This document shows positions 37,301 to 49,133 of a stretch of DNA of 64,000 bases, piece by piece. A model generated the notes under the pieces. The model was not told where the DNA came from and searched no databases. It saw only the letters and a list, made by a program, of their open reading frames with translations. Made by a program: the position numbers and the translations under genes. Each line of letters opens with the position of its first letter. The stretch's first letter is position 1. The DNA comes from Nomia melanderi (Eukaryota > Arthropoda > Insecta > Hymenoptera > Halictidae), in NCBI RefSeq assembly GCF_051020985.1, contig NC_134999.1:28739160-28803159 (forward strand), read 5' to 3'.

Positions 37301-39147
37301 AAATTGCATGGAACATAGTAAATATTAATCACTGCAGGTGAGTTCTGTTAAACGAAACGGATATACTTACATGCTTTCTTATAAGAAAAAAGAATAATAA
37401 ATATTGCATATAATTCTGAATAGTTCGTTAAAAAAAATTAACAAAAAACACCTTCTACATACAAAGGATCATAATTCCAAGTTTATAATATGAAAACTAC
37501 TAGTTCCAAGCGTTGGAGTAACATAGGATATTTCGAGCAAATAATTCAATACAATTTTTTTACTATTGTACCTTTAATTTTAGTGGGTAATACCATTATC
37601 TGTTTCCTGAGGTTGGCAGATGCTACCGTAAAGGCACAAAAGCCGTAATTAAGATGCTGAAATCCTTTGTCTTGTAAATGAATCGAATAAACTGTTGGCT
37701 ACAAACCGTTTATGTGTACTGAACTTTACAGTTCCAGTAGGAATCAGTTTATAAAGAAATTAATGAGCGTTATTACCTTCTGTATACGATATCTTTATAA
37801 TTACGTTTCATATGATACATTTATAACATCTCACTCTCTACAAAGTTACGTAACGAGAGCATTCGATGTTAACCATGAAACCGGTTTATTGCAAGTTAAT
37901 CAACAGGGACTTCAGCTTCTATATAATTAGCAATTTTGAGTGTGTAAATCCTTTCAATTATTTCGTGGAAATATGCTTCTACTCCGTTATTAAATGCAGA
38001 TCTTTCATGTAGTTTTTCTCGCATCATTTTTGTCCTTATTGTAAAAACAATGTGTTATTATAGTAAAACATACAATCACGTATTCATACCACAAATCGTT
38101 CTTATTGATTTAAATGCATCTAAATTCCGTTTATTTTAAATTAAATAAAGTATACTTTGTAAATCATTCACTGTGAAAGTAAAGTATACAAAATTTTTCT
38201 TTCTTCCTTTATAAAGTTAAGTATTCCCAATGTATTTACAAGAGCACACATTATTCACAGGAATTTTGTCAATACATGATCGTTTGTAATCAACATGATC
38301 TCTTAGTTTCAGTAAAGAAAGTCGAATTAATTTTGTTCAAGCTTCTATCAAAAGCCATAACTTATACAACAATATTCAATTCATATCAACAACTATTTTT
38401 GTCGTATTTTTAAAATATTTTATGAAAAATGCATTTATACGTTGCATTAATGAAAAAAATATTACTATGAAGATGGTTATTTAAATACATATTGACAACG
38501 CGTTAACGACAGGCTTTGCAGAATTGAAATATATACATCTTGTGATACAAACTCAACCAATACTGTAAAATTCTTACTTGTTCCTGTATAGCCTATAAAA
38601 ACTTGACATGTCAGTTAATACATGAGGTCTTTAATATGTAAAACAGTTATATGCAGTAAATACTATTTTCACTCAAACAATTGGGTTATTTATTAATGCC
38701 ATCAATAAGAGGAGCAGGAAAATAAAAACGTTCGTTAATAATTAATTTGCTCCCCATGCGGGACTTATCTCTCTGATTATTCAGGAAATATCAAGAATAG
38801 CGATGCACACTATGACAATTTATCATATACGCAAACAATTGATAGACAGATTAACTCTATATTCCACAGCTGATTACACAAACTATTAATTAAACGCGTA
38901 GGTTGATAGAAAACAATCAATATCGACACGTTTCCAACTCTTGCACAAATAGACACGATCGCTGTTATTAATACAATGTGGTAGTATTGTAATTATTTAA
39001 CCATCAATAGAAGCGTAGGAATTATGTGAGAATAATATTCATCGAATATGTGAAACTTGAAACTTGAAACGTGAAAAGATTACGACTGGTTAAACTTTAA
39101 TTTATGGAAGTAACTTTTCATATTAAACACGTCAAAAGTCGACTATT
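34311..39147. other. AT-rich tract, no gene seen
   Basis: Only short open frames typical of AT-rich DNA. No clear repeat or RNA gene was recognised. Confidence 0.5.
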
Positions 39148-39151
39148 TTAA

Positions 39152-39318
39152 CACTAGAACCACCGAATATTTAACATGGTTTATATGTAATCTCTTTAAT
39201 TGCAACAATAAATTATTTTCGGTTTTTTAGATATTCTTCATAGTATTCAAGCGAAACTATTTATTTTTCAAACCATTTCGAATATTCAGTCGTTTCGATT
39301 AGCATGGTAGGTCCAGAG
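39152..39318. mobile_element. Family E MITE, complete copy
   Basis: 167 bp between TTAA at 39,148-39,151 and 39,319-39,322. Termini CACTAGAACCACCGAATATT and, on the other strand, CTCTGGACCTACCATGC. The ends resemble family D but the interior differs. Confidence 0.68.
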
Positions 39319-40670
39319 TTAATGAAATTCGTTGAAAGTTTTATTATGTATGTATGTACTGTATCTATGCACGTAATTATATATCTGAGAACATATAATA
39401 TACAAATATAGTTTATTATATATAGTATATATCGAAAAATATTATATAGGAATATAATTTAAAACGCAATGAATATGAAAAAGTGTTCAAGTTACATGTG
39501 TTATGTTTGTTAAATGGTGTATTCAACACATAAATAGCAATATAACTTAGAAATAAAATTTAAAATGTACTTGATTTGCAAAGCTGTTCAAGATACTTAT
39601 GTTAAATTTTTTAAATGATGTATTAAACAAGTAAATAATAATATATCTTTTTGCATCATTATAATATAGGATTCTAGTCACTAATGAAATAATAAAATAA
39701 TTATATCTCTTACTTAGATACTCACCAATACTTCTGAACCAGAAATTAGTAGAAAGAAATTACACTGCATATACAAGGTGTCCTGCAATCAAAAAATTGA
39801 TTTCTGATTACTAAAATATAAGCGAACATATAAATATAATTTTTTTTATAAAAATGCCTTTTATTGAACAAGACAATGAGATTGGATGATGGCTCAATGT
39901 ATAACTATTCGGATACAGTGTTAGACATTTGAGAAATAGTATGAAGAAGAGGAAAGTTACTACTACTATGTGCCACAGCCACCTTATATGAACTCAAGAA
40001 GCGTTTCCCTTATCTCGTGATAACCCTCGAGCGTCAAAAAGTATACTTGAGTCCACGTGTACCTGGCAGCTATTCAAATTCAATATTCTGGAAGGCGATG
40101 TCCTTTATAGAAGAAATTTATTTTACGTTATCAACTTACTTTTTCGTAGAGGATCAAATTGACGTGTGTACAAGACGCTCGATAAGTCTCATCTTTTATA
40201 TAATCAATTACATTTAGATTGTATTTTCGAACATTCAACAATAACGGTGTACATGCAAAATTTTAGTATACTATGTAATATTTTAGCTGAAATTTACAAT
40301 TAATGTATTTTAATTTTATATTTTTTTTAATGTTGTGTAACAGTAGTATGTAAAATTGAAGTGCACTATATAATATTTTAGCTGAAACTAAAACTAAATA
40401 TATTTTAATTATAAATTCTTTTACTATTCTATAACAATAAACAAATTCATATGCATAACAGCGCATAAATATTTATTAGGAAGTGTTTTGTTTCTAAAAC
40501 ACGTGTACAGTACACATAGCAACAATACATCATTTTACAATCCACAGGTTTACAATAGGAAATTCTGTCAGAATCTACTGGTATCAAACATAGGCCAATA
40601 ATAATCAACGTCATAATTATATACCAGCAAACCAAACATCTAAATAATCAAAAATATATAACCATGTTAA

Positions 40671-41253
40671 CCTCTTAGCGTTCGATAGAATTATTTTATT
40701 GCTTATAATTTACTAGAAACAGAAAACCACTTCTCATTCATTCTGTGCCTACATTTACTTTAAAGCACTACAATCGATAACAAAAAGATAATATTTAATT
40801 AGAATTCAAAGGAGTTAACCCATTCGTTGCCGAAGAAATAAGAACGTCTTGCCTTGGGTACTAAGAATTAATTTGAGAAACTTATAGTGTAAACTACAAG
40901 ATATCTCGTACCCCGCACTCACAGTACATACTATAAGATATCTCGTAATCAGCAGTGAATGTGTTAAACGGTATTATTTTACATTTCCTAACACTAAATT
41001 TATAGACGTTCATTGCACAGTTTATGCTATTGTTCCTAGAAAAATTGTTCCTTCACTTAAATCTTAAAAATTAGGGATTTAAAAATAAGCTACTAGAATA
41101 CACATTTGTATAATTGCATCAATCAAAACCAACAGAAACATTTACCACGTAATATTCATAAAATTCAATATGCATCAAACTAACATGTTCAGTAAACCTA
41201 CTCTTAAACTCCATTCAAAATCTTCCTCACGAGTCTCGCACGACATCCCAAGC
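40671..41253 (+). mobile_element. MITE family A copy with nested insertion
   Basis: Left end after TTAA at 40,667-40,670 (CCTCTTAGCGTTCGATAG). The left half stops at 40,814. Family A sequence resumes after the insert (GGTATTATTTTACATTT, and later CAAAATCTTCCTCACGAGTC near 41,218). A further 200 bp or so of unrelated DNA lies in the right half. The right end is approximate. Confidence 0.55.
40819..40962. mobile_element. MITE family F copy with AAGATATCTCGT subrepeats
   Basis: Follows TTAA at 40,815-40,818 with CCCATTCGTTGCCGAAG. The right end on the other strand is ACACATTCACTGCTGAT. Two internal AAGATATCTCGTA motifs lie about 40-50 bp apart. Right boundary approximate. Confidence 0.6.
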
Positions 41254-42286
41254 CAAAAAGCCTAACTAATTACAACTCCCAAAACACACAATCCCAATGC
41301 ATTACCCTTTCCCCCATCGATCCCGAAATCTCGAAAAAATCTCGAAGAAGGAACCCTAAAGCCGCACGACCCAGCAAAACCAAAGCAAAACAATCGCCGC
41401 GAAGCTGGCGCGCGCAACCGAGCGGAAGCAGCGGCAACAGCAGCGACCGGGGGTAGGCTGCGAAACGCAAAAAGGCCGCGGCAAAACCCAAACAAATTCC
41501 CTGCGGCCGGTTTCCGGTGGTCCGTCCGGCGCAGAAATAAAGAGATAATCAGTAGAGCTAGAGGGGGTGGTGCCGCGACTCGCTAGTGGAAGGGTGTAGG
41601 GGGAGCAAGGTTCGAAAAAAAAATCGGCGCTCGGGAGGTAACTCGAAAAACAACGTCCCCTTTCAAGCCTGGCGTGTGCGGGCCGTTGTCGCCGTCGCGA
41701 AGACTACCCCTTACGCATACGCACTCGAGGGTATGCGCGCGCCACTGGTTTCCCCACCCTTGGGCGCAACACACCACGCCACCCCGTTTCGCAGTCGCCG
41801 TCGTCTTCCGCCGACGGAATCGGCGACTCGGTTCGAGGTCAGTTCGGTCCGCGCACGGAGTCGAGGCAGCTCGCACGGTCAGCCCTTCGGTCCTGACACG
41901 AACCGGGACACGGTGTAAACGGGGTAGTAATCCGCCGCCACGGGAGCAACGGGATAACGCGATGACCTTCCGCTTGTGTCGGGTGGTGGCACGGTGAGAG
42001 GGATCGGGATCGGGTGAAGCTCGGTGTTCGACCGTGGAATTTGGACCCCGGAGCTTCCGTGTGGACGGGAGTCGCTTGGGTTAGATACGGCCTCCTCGCT
42101 GAATCCGGTGATCGAAGACTGGAAACAGGCGACCCGGCTTTGTCGAGGACACCCCGCCGAGGCGGAAACTAGTGTCCACTTGTGCCAGTGCACCTACGAC
42201 CAGCGCCATCGTCACCGCCAGCCATCGACATGGAGGATACGGAAGCGGAATAGTATCGTTGAGATGTCGCAAAGGAGTCTCGAGAC

Positions 42287-42307
42287 ATGAAGAGAGCGCG
42301 ACCGAGG
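42287..42307 (+). CDS. Possible first coding segment (MKRARPR) of an unidentified gene
   Basis: ATG at 42,287 is followed by exactly seven codons, MKRARPR, and then by AGG|GTGAGT, a near-ideal donor, leaving phase 0. The ATG overlaps the TGA of an upstream short frame (ATG at 42,263, encoding MSQRSLET), an ATGA arrangement that could act as an upstream ORF controlling translation. The next exon was not found in the window. The exon may instead be entirely 5' UTR with the true start further on. The N-terminal basic peptide alone does not identify the protein. Confidence 0.4.
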
Positions 42308-42983
42308 GTGAGTAGCTTTTATTATCCCCCCTCCCATCCCCGACACGGTATCGCCGCGCACTCTTCCACCGAGGACTCAATGCCCCGAGGGATTGAACCC
42401 GTCACCGAAGCCTCTGCCAGAGAGCAGTTCCCTTCGCGGACTAATTATATTCCCGTCTCCTCGCGAGTAATTACTCGATGAACGTTCCCTGTTGAGAACC
42501 TCCAGAAGCCAGCCTCTGATATCTTTATTCCGAGCGTCTCCCCCTTTCCACGATCGTTTACGCGATTCTATTAAGGATCGCTCGGCACGATTAACGACCG
42601 CTCGCCGCGGGAACCGTTTTATTTCTGATCCGTATGCCGCGAGTCTACGAGGGACCGCTCCTCTTCGTTGATCAGGTAGCTAACTCTTGAGTACTTTTCA
42701 CGCGTATCCTTTACCCGTGCTCTGGATCCAACTGGACACTCGGCGCGGTGACAGTGTTAAGATTCCAAGGGGACAGTTACCGAAGTCGTTGACTATCCTC
42801 TTATCAATCTTCTCGCGGAACCGCTGGTTCGATGCACTCGCTCAGCGTGCTGGCTTCGGTCTCTCCTTAGCTTAGCGACTCTACCGTCCGACGTTCGCAT
42901 AAAGTATTTTCGTTCATTGATTTATCGGATTCACCGGTTTCTCGCTTTCTCGCTCAATTGCCATCGCTTCTCTGCCTGCCCGC

Positions 42984-42993
42984 TCTCCCTTTC

Positions 42994-43041
<48 letters not shown>

Positions 43042-43060
43042 TCCCTCTCTCCCTCCCACC
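42984..43060. repeat. CT-rich microsatellite, (CT)n
   Basis: A run of CT dinucleotides with a few CCCT interruptions, within the CpG island downstream of the donor. On the minus strand it is a GAGA tract, which produces spurious Glu-Arg repeats in translated frames. Confidence 0.9.
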
Positions 43061-43898
43061 CCGTCGAGCGAGCCTTTTTGGTTCGATTTCGTCAGTCGCT
43101 TCCAACAACCTAGTCCCTCCTAACTGGCCTCCGCCTTGCCTTGCCTTGCCTTTACCGTGGCTAGGATCGCATTTCCGTGATCTTCGTGTTCTCTTGGCCA
43201 GTTTCTTTCCCTGCTCGCCGAGAAAACGGCACGCGGAACGTCGTCGCCGGGCGTACCGCACTGCTTATCGGCGTTTCGTGCACGCAGACTATCGATTCAC
43301 GCGACAAGGGGTCGACTGATACTGCCGCCACCGCTCCGGCTCGCTCGTGAACTCGGCTCGCGAACCAACTGCTCGCGGAACGAGGCCCGTTTCTCGCGAT
43401 AGCACGCGCCCCTTGTCTCTCTCCTCTGGCATATACGCGCGCCGCACGGTCATGGTGGTCAACAACCTTTTCGAATGATGTCAACCTTCCCCCTGGTTGC
43501 CTCAGCCAGCCGAGCAGTCGCTTTCGACGGAGTTCGCGGGGGAGGGGCGGGTCGGCTCGGATTTAACCCAGCCGCGTTCTTCTGGGCTTTTTCACCCGAT
43601 CACTTTCTCGTGTTTTTGGCAACATTTCGTTTGTTTAGTCTCCTTCGAGGTAACGTTTCGGGTCACGAGTAAGAACTGTTGAGAAAAATATATTTACTTT
43701 TCTCATACGCGTTAACTGTTCGTTCTTAACGAGAATAAGTATTTTTATAAGAAATGCTGTTCTAACTGTGAAAAATAGGTCGTTATGTTACTATATCGAT
43801 TTTGTACTCGTGGCTTTGCGACTAGTCCACTGGTTCGCATTTTACTGATATTGAGATACGCGGTTTCAAGGCGATGCCACCGGGAACTAAAGGGTTAA

Positions 43899-44131
43899 CG
43901 TGTTGACTGCCGCGAGAATTTCGAGTGGTTTGTGGATTAATACGTATTCTTTCGTAATGCATGGTGTTAGGAATAATTATTAATGATTTGGTGTCACGGT
44001 ACTTGTATTACATTATTGTCTAGTTACGTTTGTTAGTGCATATTATTATTCAACATCAATTTTCTTATTCTGATTGTCCTCGAGCAATTTTAAAGCTCCG
44101 ATCATCAATGACTACCGTGGCAGTCAACGTG
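43899..44131. mobile_element. MITE family C-like copy (GTTGACTGCC termini)
   Basis: 233 bp between TTAA at 43,895-43,898 and 44,132-44,135. Termini CGTGTTGACTGCCGCGAG and, on the other strand, CACGTTGACTGCCACGG. Confidence 0.75.
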
Positions 44132-44135
44132 TTAA

Positions 44136-44279
44136 CCTTTTAGCCCCTTATCATATGATTCATTTTTTCATTAATAATTTACTAGGAAAAGAAACACTTT
44201 TAGTGCTTATTCTATGTCTACGTTTACTCAAGAGGTTAACTACTGATAATAGAAGAATAATATTTATAATTACTGTACA
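44136..44279 (+). mobile_element. MITE family A copy, right part missing
   Basis: Shares its left TTAA with the preceding element and its right TTAA (44,280-44,283) with the next. The interior matches family A (TTAATAATTTACTAGGAAAA, GATAATAGAAGAATAATATT). The right third is absent. Confidence 0.7.
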
Positions 44280-44283
44280 TTAA

Positions 44284-44523
44284 CTCCTTGTCCATCGAAT
44301 TCTTTCTAAACTGTGTGCAATCTAACTGTATATACCTTCTTATTACTAATTTATTGACAATAAGAGAAAATTCCAGTATTACTCCATGCCAACGTGTGCT
44401 CTAAGGTATAATCATTGATAATAGAGGAATAGTATGTAATTTATATTCAAACAAATTCAACAATTTTTGTTTGTTAAATTCTAGTTGAAATTTCACCATG
44501 AGTCGCACAAGATATAGTAGGGG
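44284..44523 (+). mobile_element. MITE family A copy
   Basis: 240 bp between shared TTAA sites (44,280-44,283 and 44,524-44,527). Left end CTCCTTGTCC; right portion GAAATTTCACCATGAGTCGC. Confidence 0.75.
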
Positions 44524-44527
44524 TTAA

Positions 44528-44768
44528 CCTCTTGTCCTATGATTACTTGCCCAATTCCGCTTAACAAAGATATTTCATTGTTCATAATTGATTAGAAAAA
44601 GAAGAAAGTTCTACACTTATTCTGTCTACATTTATTCAGGAGTGCTACAACTAATAATAGAAAAATAATATTCAATTTGTACTTGAAAGAATTAAGTGAT
44701 ATGTATATTTGTTAATTTCCATTTGAAATCTTCACCACGAGTCGCACGAAATATTGTAGGGCAAGGGG
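44528..44768 (+). mobile_element. MITE family A copy, best preserved
   Basis: 241 bp between TTAA at 44,524-44,527 and 44,769-44,772. Left end CCTCTTGTCCTATGATTAC; right end on the other strand CCCCTTGCCCTACAATATTT. This copy defines the family terminus. Confidence 0.82.
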
Positions 44769-44809
44769 TTAATGACGTTTCAAATGTACGAATAAATCGA
44801 GGAGCACTG

Positions 44810-45110
44810 TGGGGTTAAGAGGTTGGGGTTCGGAGCTAGGTTTCGAGGAGTGTTCGCCTTAGCTGGCACGGGAAACACCGGTACACGGGCAAGCCGTGAT
44901 TTTGCTAATCGATGTTAAGGTAGTTTGGCTGTCGGCGGTCCGCTTTTCGGGCATATTACGAAGAATCCGGCTTCGCCGGTTGCGGCCAACGGAGTTTCGA
45001 AAGTTCGAGAATTTGGCGGTTCGAATTCGCGAGGTGATCGTGATACTCGGTGCCTGGAACCCCATGGACGTCGGCATTCTTTATTAACCTATTTGCTTCG
45101 TAAGGAAGTA
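44810..45110. other. GC-richer patch, role unknown
   Basis: About 300 bp of CpG-containing DNA, open in two + frames and one - frame (for example GDRDTRCLEPHGRRH). No splice context or family was recognised. It could be an enhancer or an exon missed by eye. Confidence 0.3.
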
Positions 45111-45156
45111 AGAGAAAAAGGCCCTTGTTACTAACTTTTTAAAAAATTTTATTTAA

Positions 45157-45390
45157 CCCGTTAAACGCCAGGTCAGTCACTGATATCTGACGCTTCTGAA
45201 TCACTTGAAAACAATCGTAACATGCAAAATAACCAATATCGAATGAAAATGTTTAATAACGTAACTAAGTCGATAATAGTGTAACGCAACGATTTTAATG
45301 GCAAATAATTAATAATTGTGTCTACTTTTCTTCGCTATAAAAGAATAACTCTACGGAAGAACGGTCAAGATTTTCATGGCACTTAACGTG
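45157..45390. mobile_element. MITE family C copy
   Basis: 234 bp between TTAA at 45,153-45,156 and 45,391-45,394. Termini CCCGTTAAACGCCAGG and, on the other strand, CACGTTAAGTGCCATG. The interior shares AAGAATAACTCTACGG with the nested copy at 23,218. Confidence 0.75.
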
Positions 45391-46101
45391 TTAAGTAGAA
45401 AAAGTACGAGTAAAAAGAACTTCGTATTTCAGCATTTTGTAATACAAAAGAGAAAAAATAATATGAAATAGTATGTAACTATAATAAAACTTACATAAGG
45501 GAGAATGAATCGCAGAGATAGTATTTAAAGTGTTGAACGCATAAAGCTACTTAATTTTCACACTGATAAATTGTTTCCCTTCTTGTCTTTCGAGATAATC
45601 AAACGACACAACGCTCTTGAGCTTTTCTTGATGAAGTTGATGTTATCACTATTGGAAAATGTTGTCCCGTATATCTTGATGGCAGTGATGAACACTTTGT
45701 AGCTTTTCGTGTTTTTTTTGGTATATTTAGTATTTTTATATTATGCTCAAGCATTTCTTCAGCTAATTTTTGTTCGAAGACGTGAAACATCCTTGAGCGT
45801 ATATATATACGCTCCGTTGATAGTGATTAGAAAAATTGAATGTATATATTCGCTAATGATGCAAATGGGTTAACACTTAACCAGTAAGAGCTTTTATTGT
45901 AATACTCATCCATAAGACGACAGAAATTTAGATGAAAACTTGTAAAATGTTTATAAGAATGAAAATTTGATTAACACATTTAAATAGGTTTATTTAAATA
46001 TAAATTCAAGATATTTAGTTGATTAAATTCTTTACACGTCCCCGTATTTTGGAGTCTTTCGTTTTCTAAGGCATAAGTGTTGCGTCTTTCGATCGTTAAC
46101 C

Positions 46102-46230
46102 CTTTCGCTACAATGGACGAAATATCTTAGTTCCACGATGTCGAAGAAAAGATGCTATGGACAAGATATCTCGTCCCCATGATTTCATCGTACAATGTTA
46201 TAGACGAGATGTCTCGTGCACCTTTATTAT
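46102..46230. mobile_element. MITE family F fragment with ACGAGATATCTCGT-like subrepeats
   Basis: Begins CCCTTTCGCTACAATGGAC after TTAA. It contains GACGAAATATCTTAG, GACAAGATATCTCGTCC and GACGAGATGTCTCGTGC, three variants of one near-palindrome. Right end undefined. Confidence 0.5.
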
Positions 46231-46810
46231 TGATTTAAAGTGTTTTATTTGGAAAGCTGACACGAGTAATCGATTTTTAAGATATTTCATCGTTGATGGA
46301 AAGTGCTTAAAGATGATAAATATAAGATACTCCATATTTTACAGAATTAGAGTTTTTATTGTTTATTTTGTATGAAATGCTTAAAAGCATGGTGAAATGC
46401 GTAACACGACGGAAATATTTTTACAAAACTATCTGGTTTCCTTCCGTCAACCATTGTTTTTGGGTTCTATACATTCTATTGTTCGATGAGATATTTTTCT
46501 GTGGGCCGCATTTTTGTATATTAGATCTACATCGATGACAATTATCCCTTTTGCAATACTCGCGTGATATTTGTGCATTAATACAGAAATATTGTTAATA
46601 GGCGAGCTATTTGACACGGTGGAAATATTTTGCGGTTCTCCTATTAGTCTTTACAGTTCTTGTCAATTCAAGTTTTATGAAAAATTGGAAATAAGTCGCT
46701 CTCATTGCTCGGAAGTTTTAGTGTTACAATCCAATGAAGAGATTCGTGTTGGAAACCCCAAACACTTTCCTAATTATGATTGTATCTGTGATTCACAGCG
46801 AATGGATTAA

Positions 46811-46905
46811 ACCGTTGTCCTATAGTTTCTTTTCTAACCGCGCCCATTAGAATTTCTTTATCTCGAATAATTTAGTAGAAACTAGAAGAATTAAAAGAAT
46901 TAGAA
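46811..46905 (+). mobile_element. MITE family A fragment
   Basis: After TTAA at 46,807-46,810: ACCGTTGTCCTATAGTTTC, then GAATAATTTAGTAGAAACTA. The right half is not recognisable. Confidence 0.5.
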
Positions 46906-47334
46906 CTTGAAATAGAACTTTGGAAGGATTCTATGTACTCCTGTCTATCCCTTTCAATGTGAAAATCGTTATGAATGTTCTGGAAACAAAGTGATTAATG
47001 AGGAAATTAAAATTTCTGTATTACCAATGTTTTCATTTTAGAGCAAATGTAGATCTAAAATAGATGTAGGATTCTTTATCGTCTGAACTGTTAATGACGA
47101 GGTAGCTATAAACAGAGTAGTTATGAAGGAAGCCATAATGCAGAAGGTTAACAACGCGTTGACCTGTGAATCCATGATCTTGCGAGATTTAAGAAAGTCG
47201 GAAAGCTAGGATTTGTATTGAGAACAACGTACTGGTAGTGTGTCAGATGCTCTAGGAGGATTATTCCCAGTTTTAGTTCTGTATTTAATAGTTATTGCTG
47301 GGTAAAGACAAAATCTATAGGTAACTAAATTTAA

Positions 47335-47575
47335 CCCTTTGCACTCGATTTATTTTCAATGTTATTGAATGTAAACTTGTATTTATTTTTAGGGACATGA
47401 ATTAAAGTAATTTATAACGGTAGAATTCAACGTTTTCTATTTGTTTTATTTATTACTATTATAATAAGATTTAATTTTTATAATCTCTTAAAGTATGGTA
47501 CTTTTTAAAATAATTTCCCACGTTCTATAACAAATTTGTATTGTCATCTCCAGCAGGACATACGAGCGTAAAGGG
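47335..47575. mobile_element. TTAA MITE with CCCTTTGCACTCG termini
   Basis: 241 bp between TTAA at 47,331-47,334 and 47,576-47,579. Left end CCCTTTGCACTCGATTT, right end on the other strand CCCTTTACGCTCGTATG. CCCTTTG-type ends next to TTAA are typical of piggyBac-related elements. Confidence 0.75.
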
Positions 47576-48489
47576 TTAAATCAGTGCTACTCTATAACTA
47601 AACAAGCCATTCATAGATTAGAAATTAAAGGCATGCATATTTTTATATTTCTTCTGCTTACTTCAAACAAAGTAGCATAACTTGAGATATGTATATTATT
47701 AGTTTTCAATTAAAAATAGAAAAATATTCAAAAGTAACGTTTGTAGTCTTAGCATATATTAAAAATGTGCTTTCGAATTGAAATTCGGAAAAGTGGTAGA
47801 CTATTTAGATGAATGTTTAGTTATCTAGGGTTAATACTGTTTTATAGCATCTTCTGTTAATTTTATCAATCATTTTTAATAGAAAGATACGTTAGAACGT
47901 ATGGTATAATTTTTTTTGTCAAAACTGTTATCAACAAAAATACTTTATTGTAAATATTTTAGTAGGGAGATAAGGATTCCGTGTTCGTTCTTAGTCTACC
48001 TTTAATCTCAAAGTTAATTACTAGAATGAAAAAAATAGATTTTGTAGTTCAACTCAGACGCGTTTTGAAATCGTAATTACGAATCTGAACTTCATTTATG
48101 TAATACATGGTATCTCGGGCGAGGTGAAGTTATAACATGGTGCTTTTATGCAACAAAACGTAAAAAGTAAAGAAGTATAAAGATTATGGAAACAGCAGTA
48201 TAGTAAACGAAAATTTAATACGTACCGTGGTTTCTAGGAAATTTATTTGGAAAATGTATTTATGTCTTGTTCTTGTAATAAGTAGAAATAACGATTCATG
48301 GACAGACACTGCAGCAAAGTAACAGTTAATAGCCCAGGCTGTTTGACGCAAATTCAAACCAATTTTTTGTTAAAAATAAGCCAATTATAGAAAAATGTTA
48401 TTATTCTACTTGTATTACAAATGAATTATTGTGTTGTATACATTTCGAACTGACTTTTTTTCGTGGAATTACTATATTTTACTGTTTAA

Positions 48490-48723
48490 CCCCTTGTTAT
48501 ACAATTTTCTTTGAAACTAAACTCATCAAATTTATTTAGTTATAAATAATTCACAAGAAAATAAAAATATTTTCTGTTCAATGCAAACGCAAATTGACTT
48601 CGAAAGTAAAAACATTGAAAATAGCAAAATGATCTATCACTTTTCCCTATGCGTAATAAATAACATCGATTTTCATTACATTGTTTTAAACATTTTCACC
48701 ACTTTTCATGATACAGTAAGAAG
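48490..48723 (+). mobile_element. MITE family A copy, diverged
   Basis: 234 bp from TTAA at 48,486-48,489 (CCCTTGTTATACAATTTTC) to TTAA at 48,724-48,727 (right portion CATTTTCACCACTTTTCATG). Confidence 0.55.
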
Positions 48724-49100
48724 TTAATTAAATAAATGGTGAATTACATTTATTGCTGCATCAATTACGATTAATTGAACTGACTCGTTAAACGTCAGAC
48801 TATACGTGGATGCCTTGGTACAATTAAAATTTGATTGACGCGGTTAACGTGTAATGTAGGCTGATTCAAATGATATAATTCAATTAAGTGATGGTACTGG
48901 CGGAAAAATCAGAACACAGAACTACGTAAAGTACAGAGTGATTAAGACAAGTGTTTCACGTTTTATGAACTCAGAGTACTAATCGAGAGGAATAAAAAGT
49001 ATAAAAAGAACACTGGTTCTAAGATTAATTCTGTTGATGAGCAATACAAAAACTGATTTTGATACTCATACGAAAACGTCAATGTGTTTTCCTCTTTTTT

Positions 49101-49101
<1 letters not shown>

Positions 49102-49132
<31 letters not shown>
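49102..49132. repeat. (AT)n microsatellite
   Basis: About fifteen uninterrupted AT dinucleotides. Confidence 0.95.

Positions 49133-49133
<1 letters not shown>

Larger units (their letters stand above)
41260..43680 (+). promoter_or_regulatory. CpG-rich island: promoter and first exon of a second gene
   Basis: The only long GC- and CpG-rich block in the window, densest at 41,400-42,300 and 43,050-43,570. An initiator-like TCAGTT lies at 41,839-41,844. A downstream exon ends at a strong GTGAGT donor at 42,308. Open frames occur in most frames on both strands simply because stop codons are rare in GC-rich DNA, so they are not listed as genes. The transcription start is not determined. Confidence 0.55.

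Noticed and set aside
39770..39850. CAAGGTGTCCTGCAATC, like a mariner MITE end
   Set aside because: No inverted partner found at a sensible distance.
42914..43261. Minus-strand frame with Glu-Arg repeats
   Set aside because: Produced by the CT microsatellite.
41262..43682. Many overlapping open frames on both strands
   Set aside because: Expected in CpG-rich DNA where stops are rare; only the ATG-to-donor segment at 42,287-42,307 has splice support.
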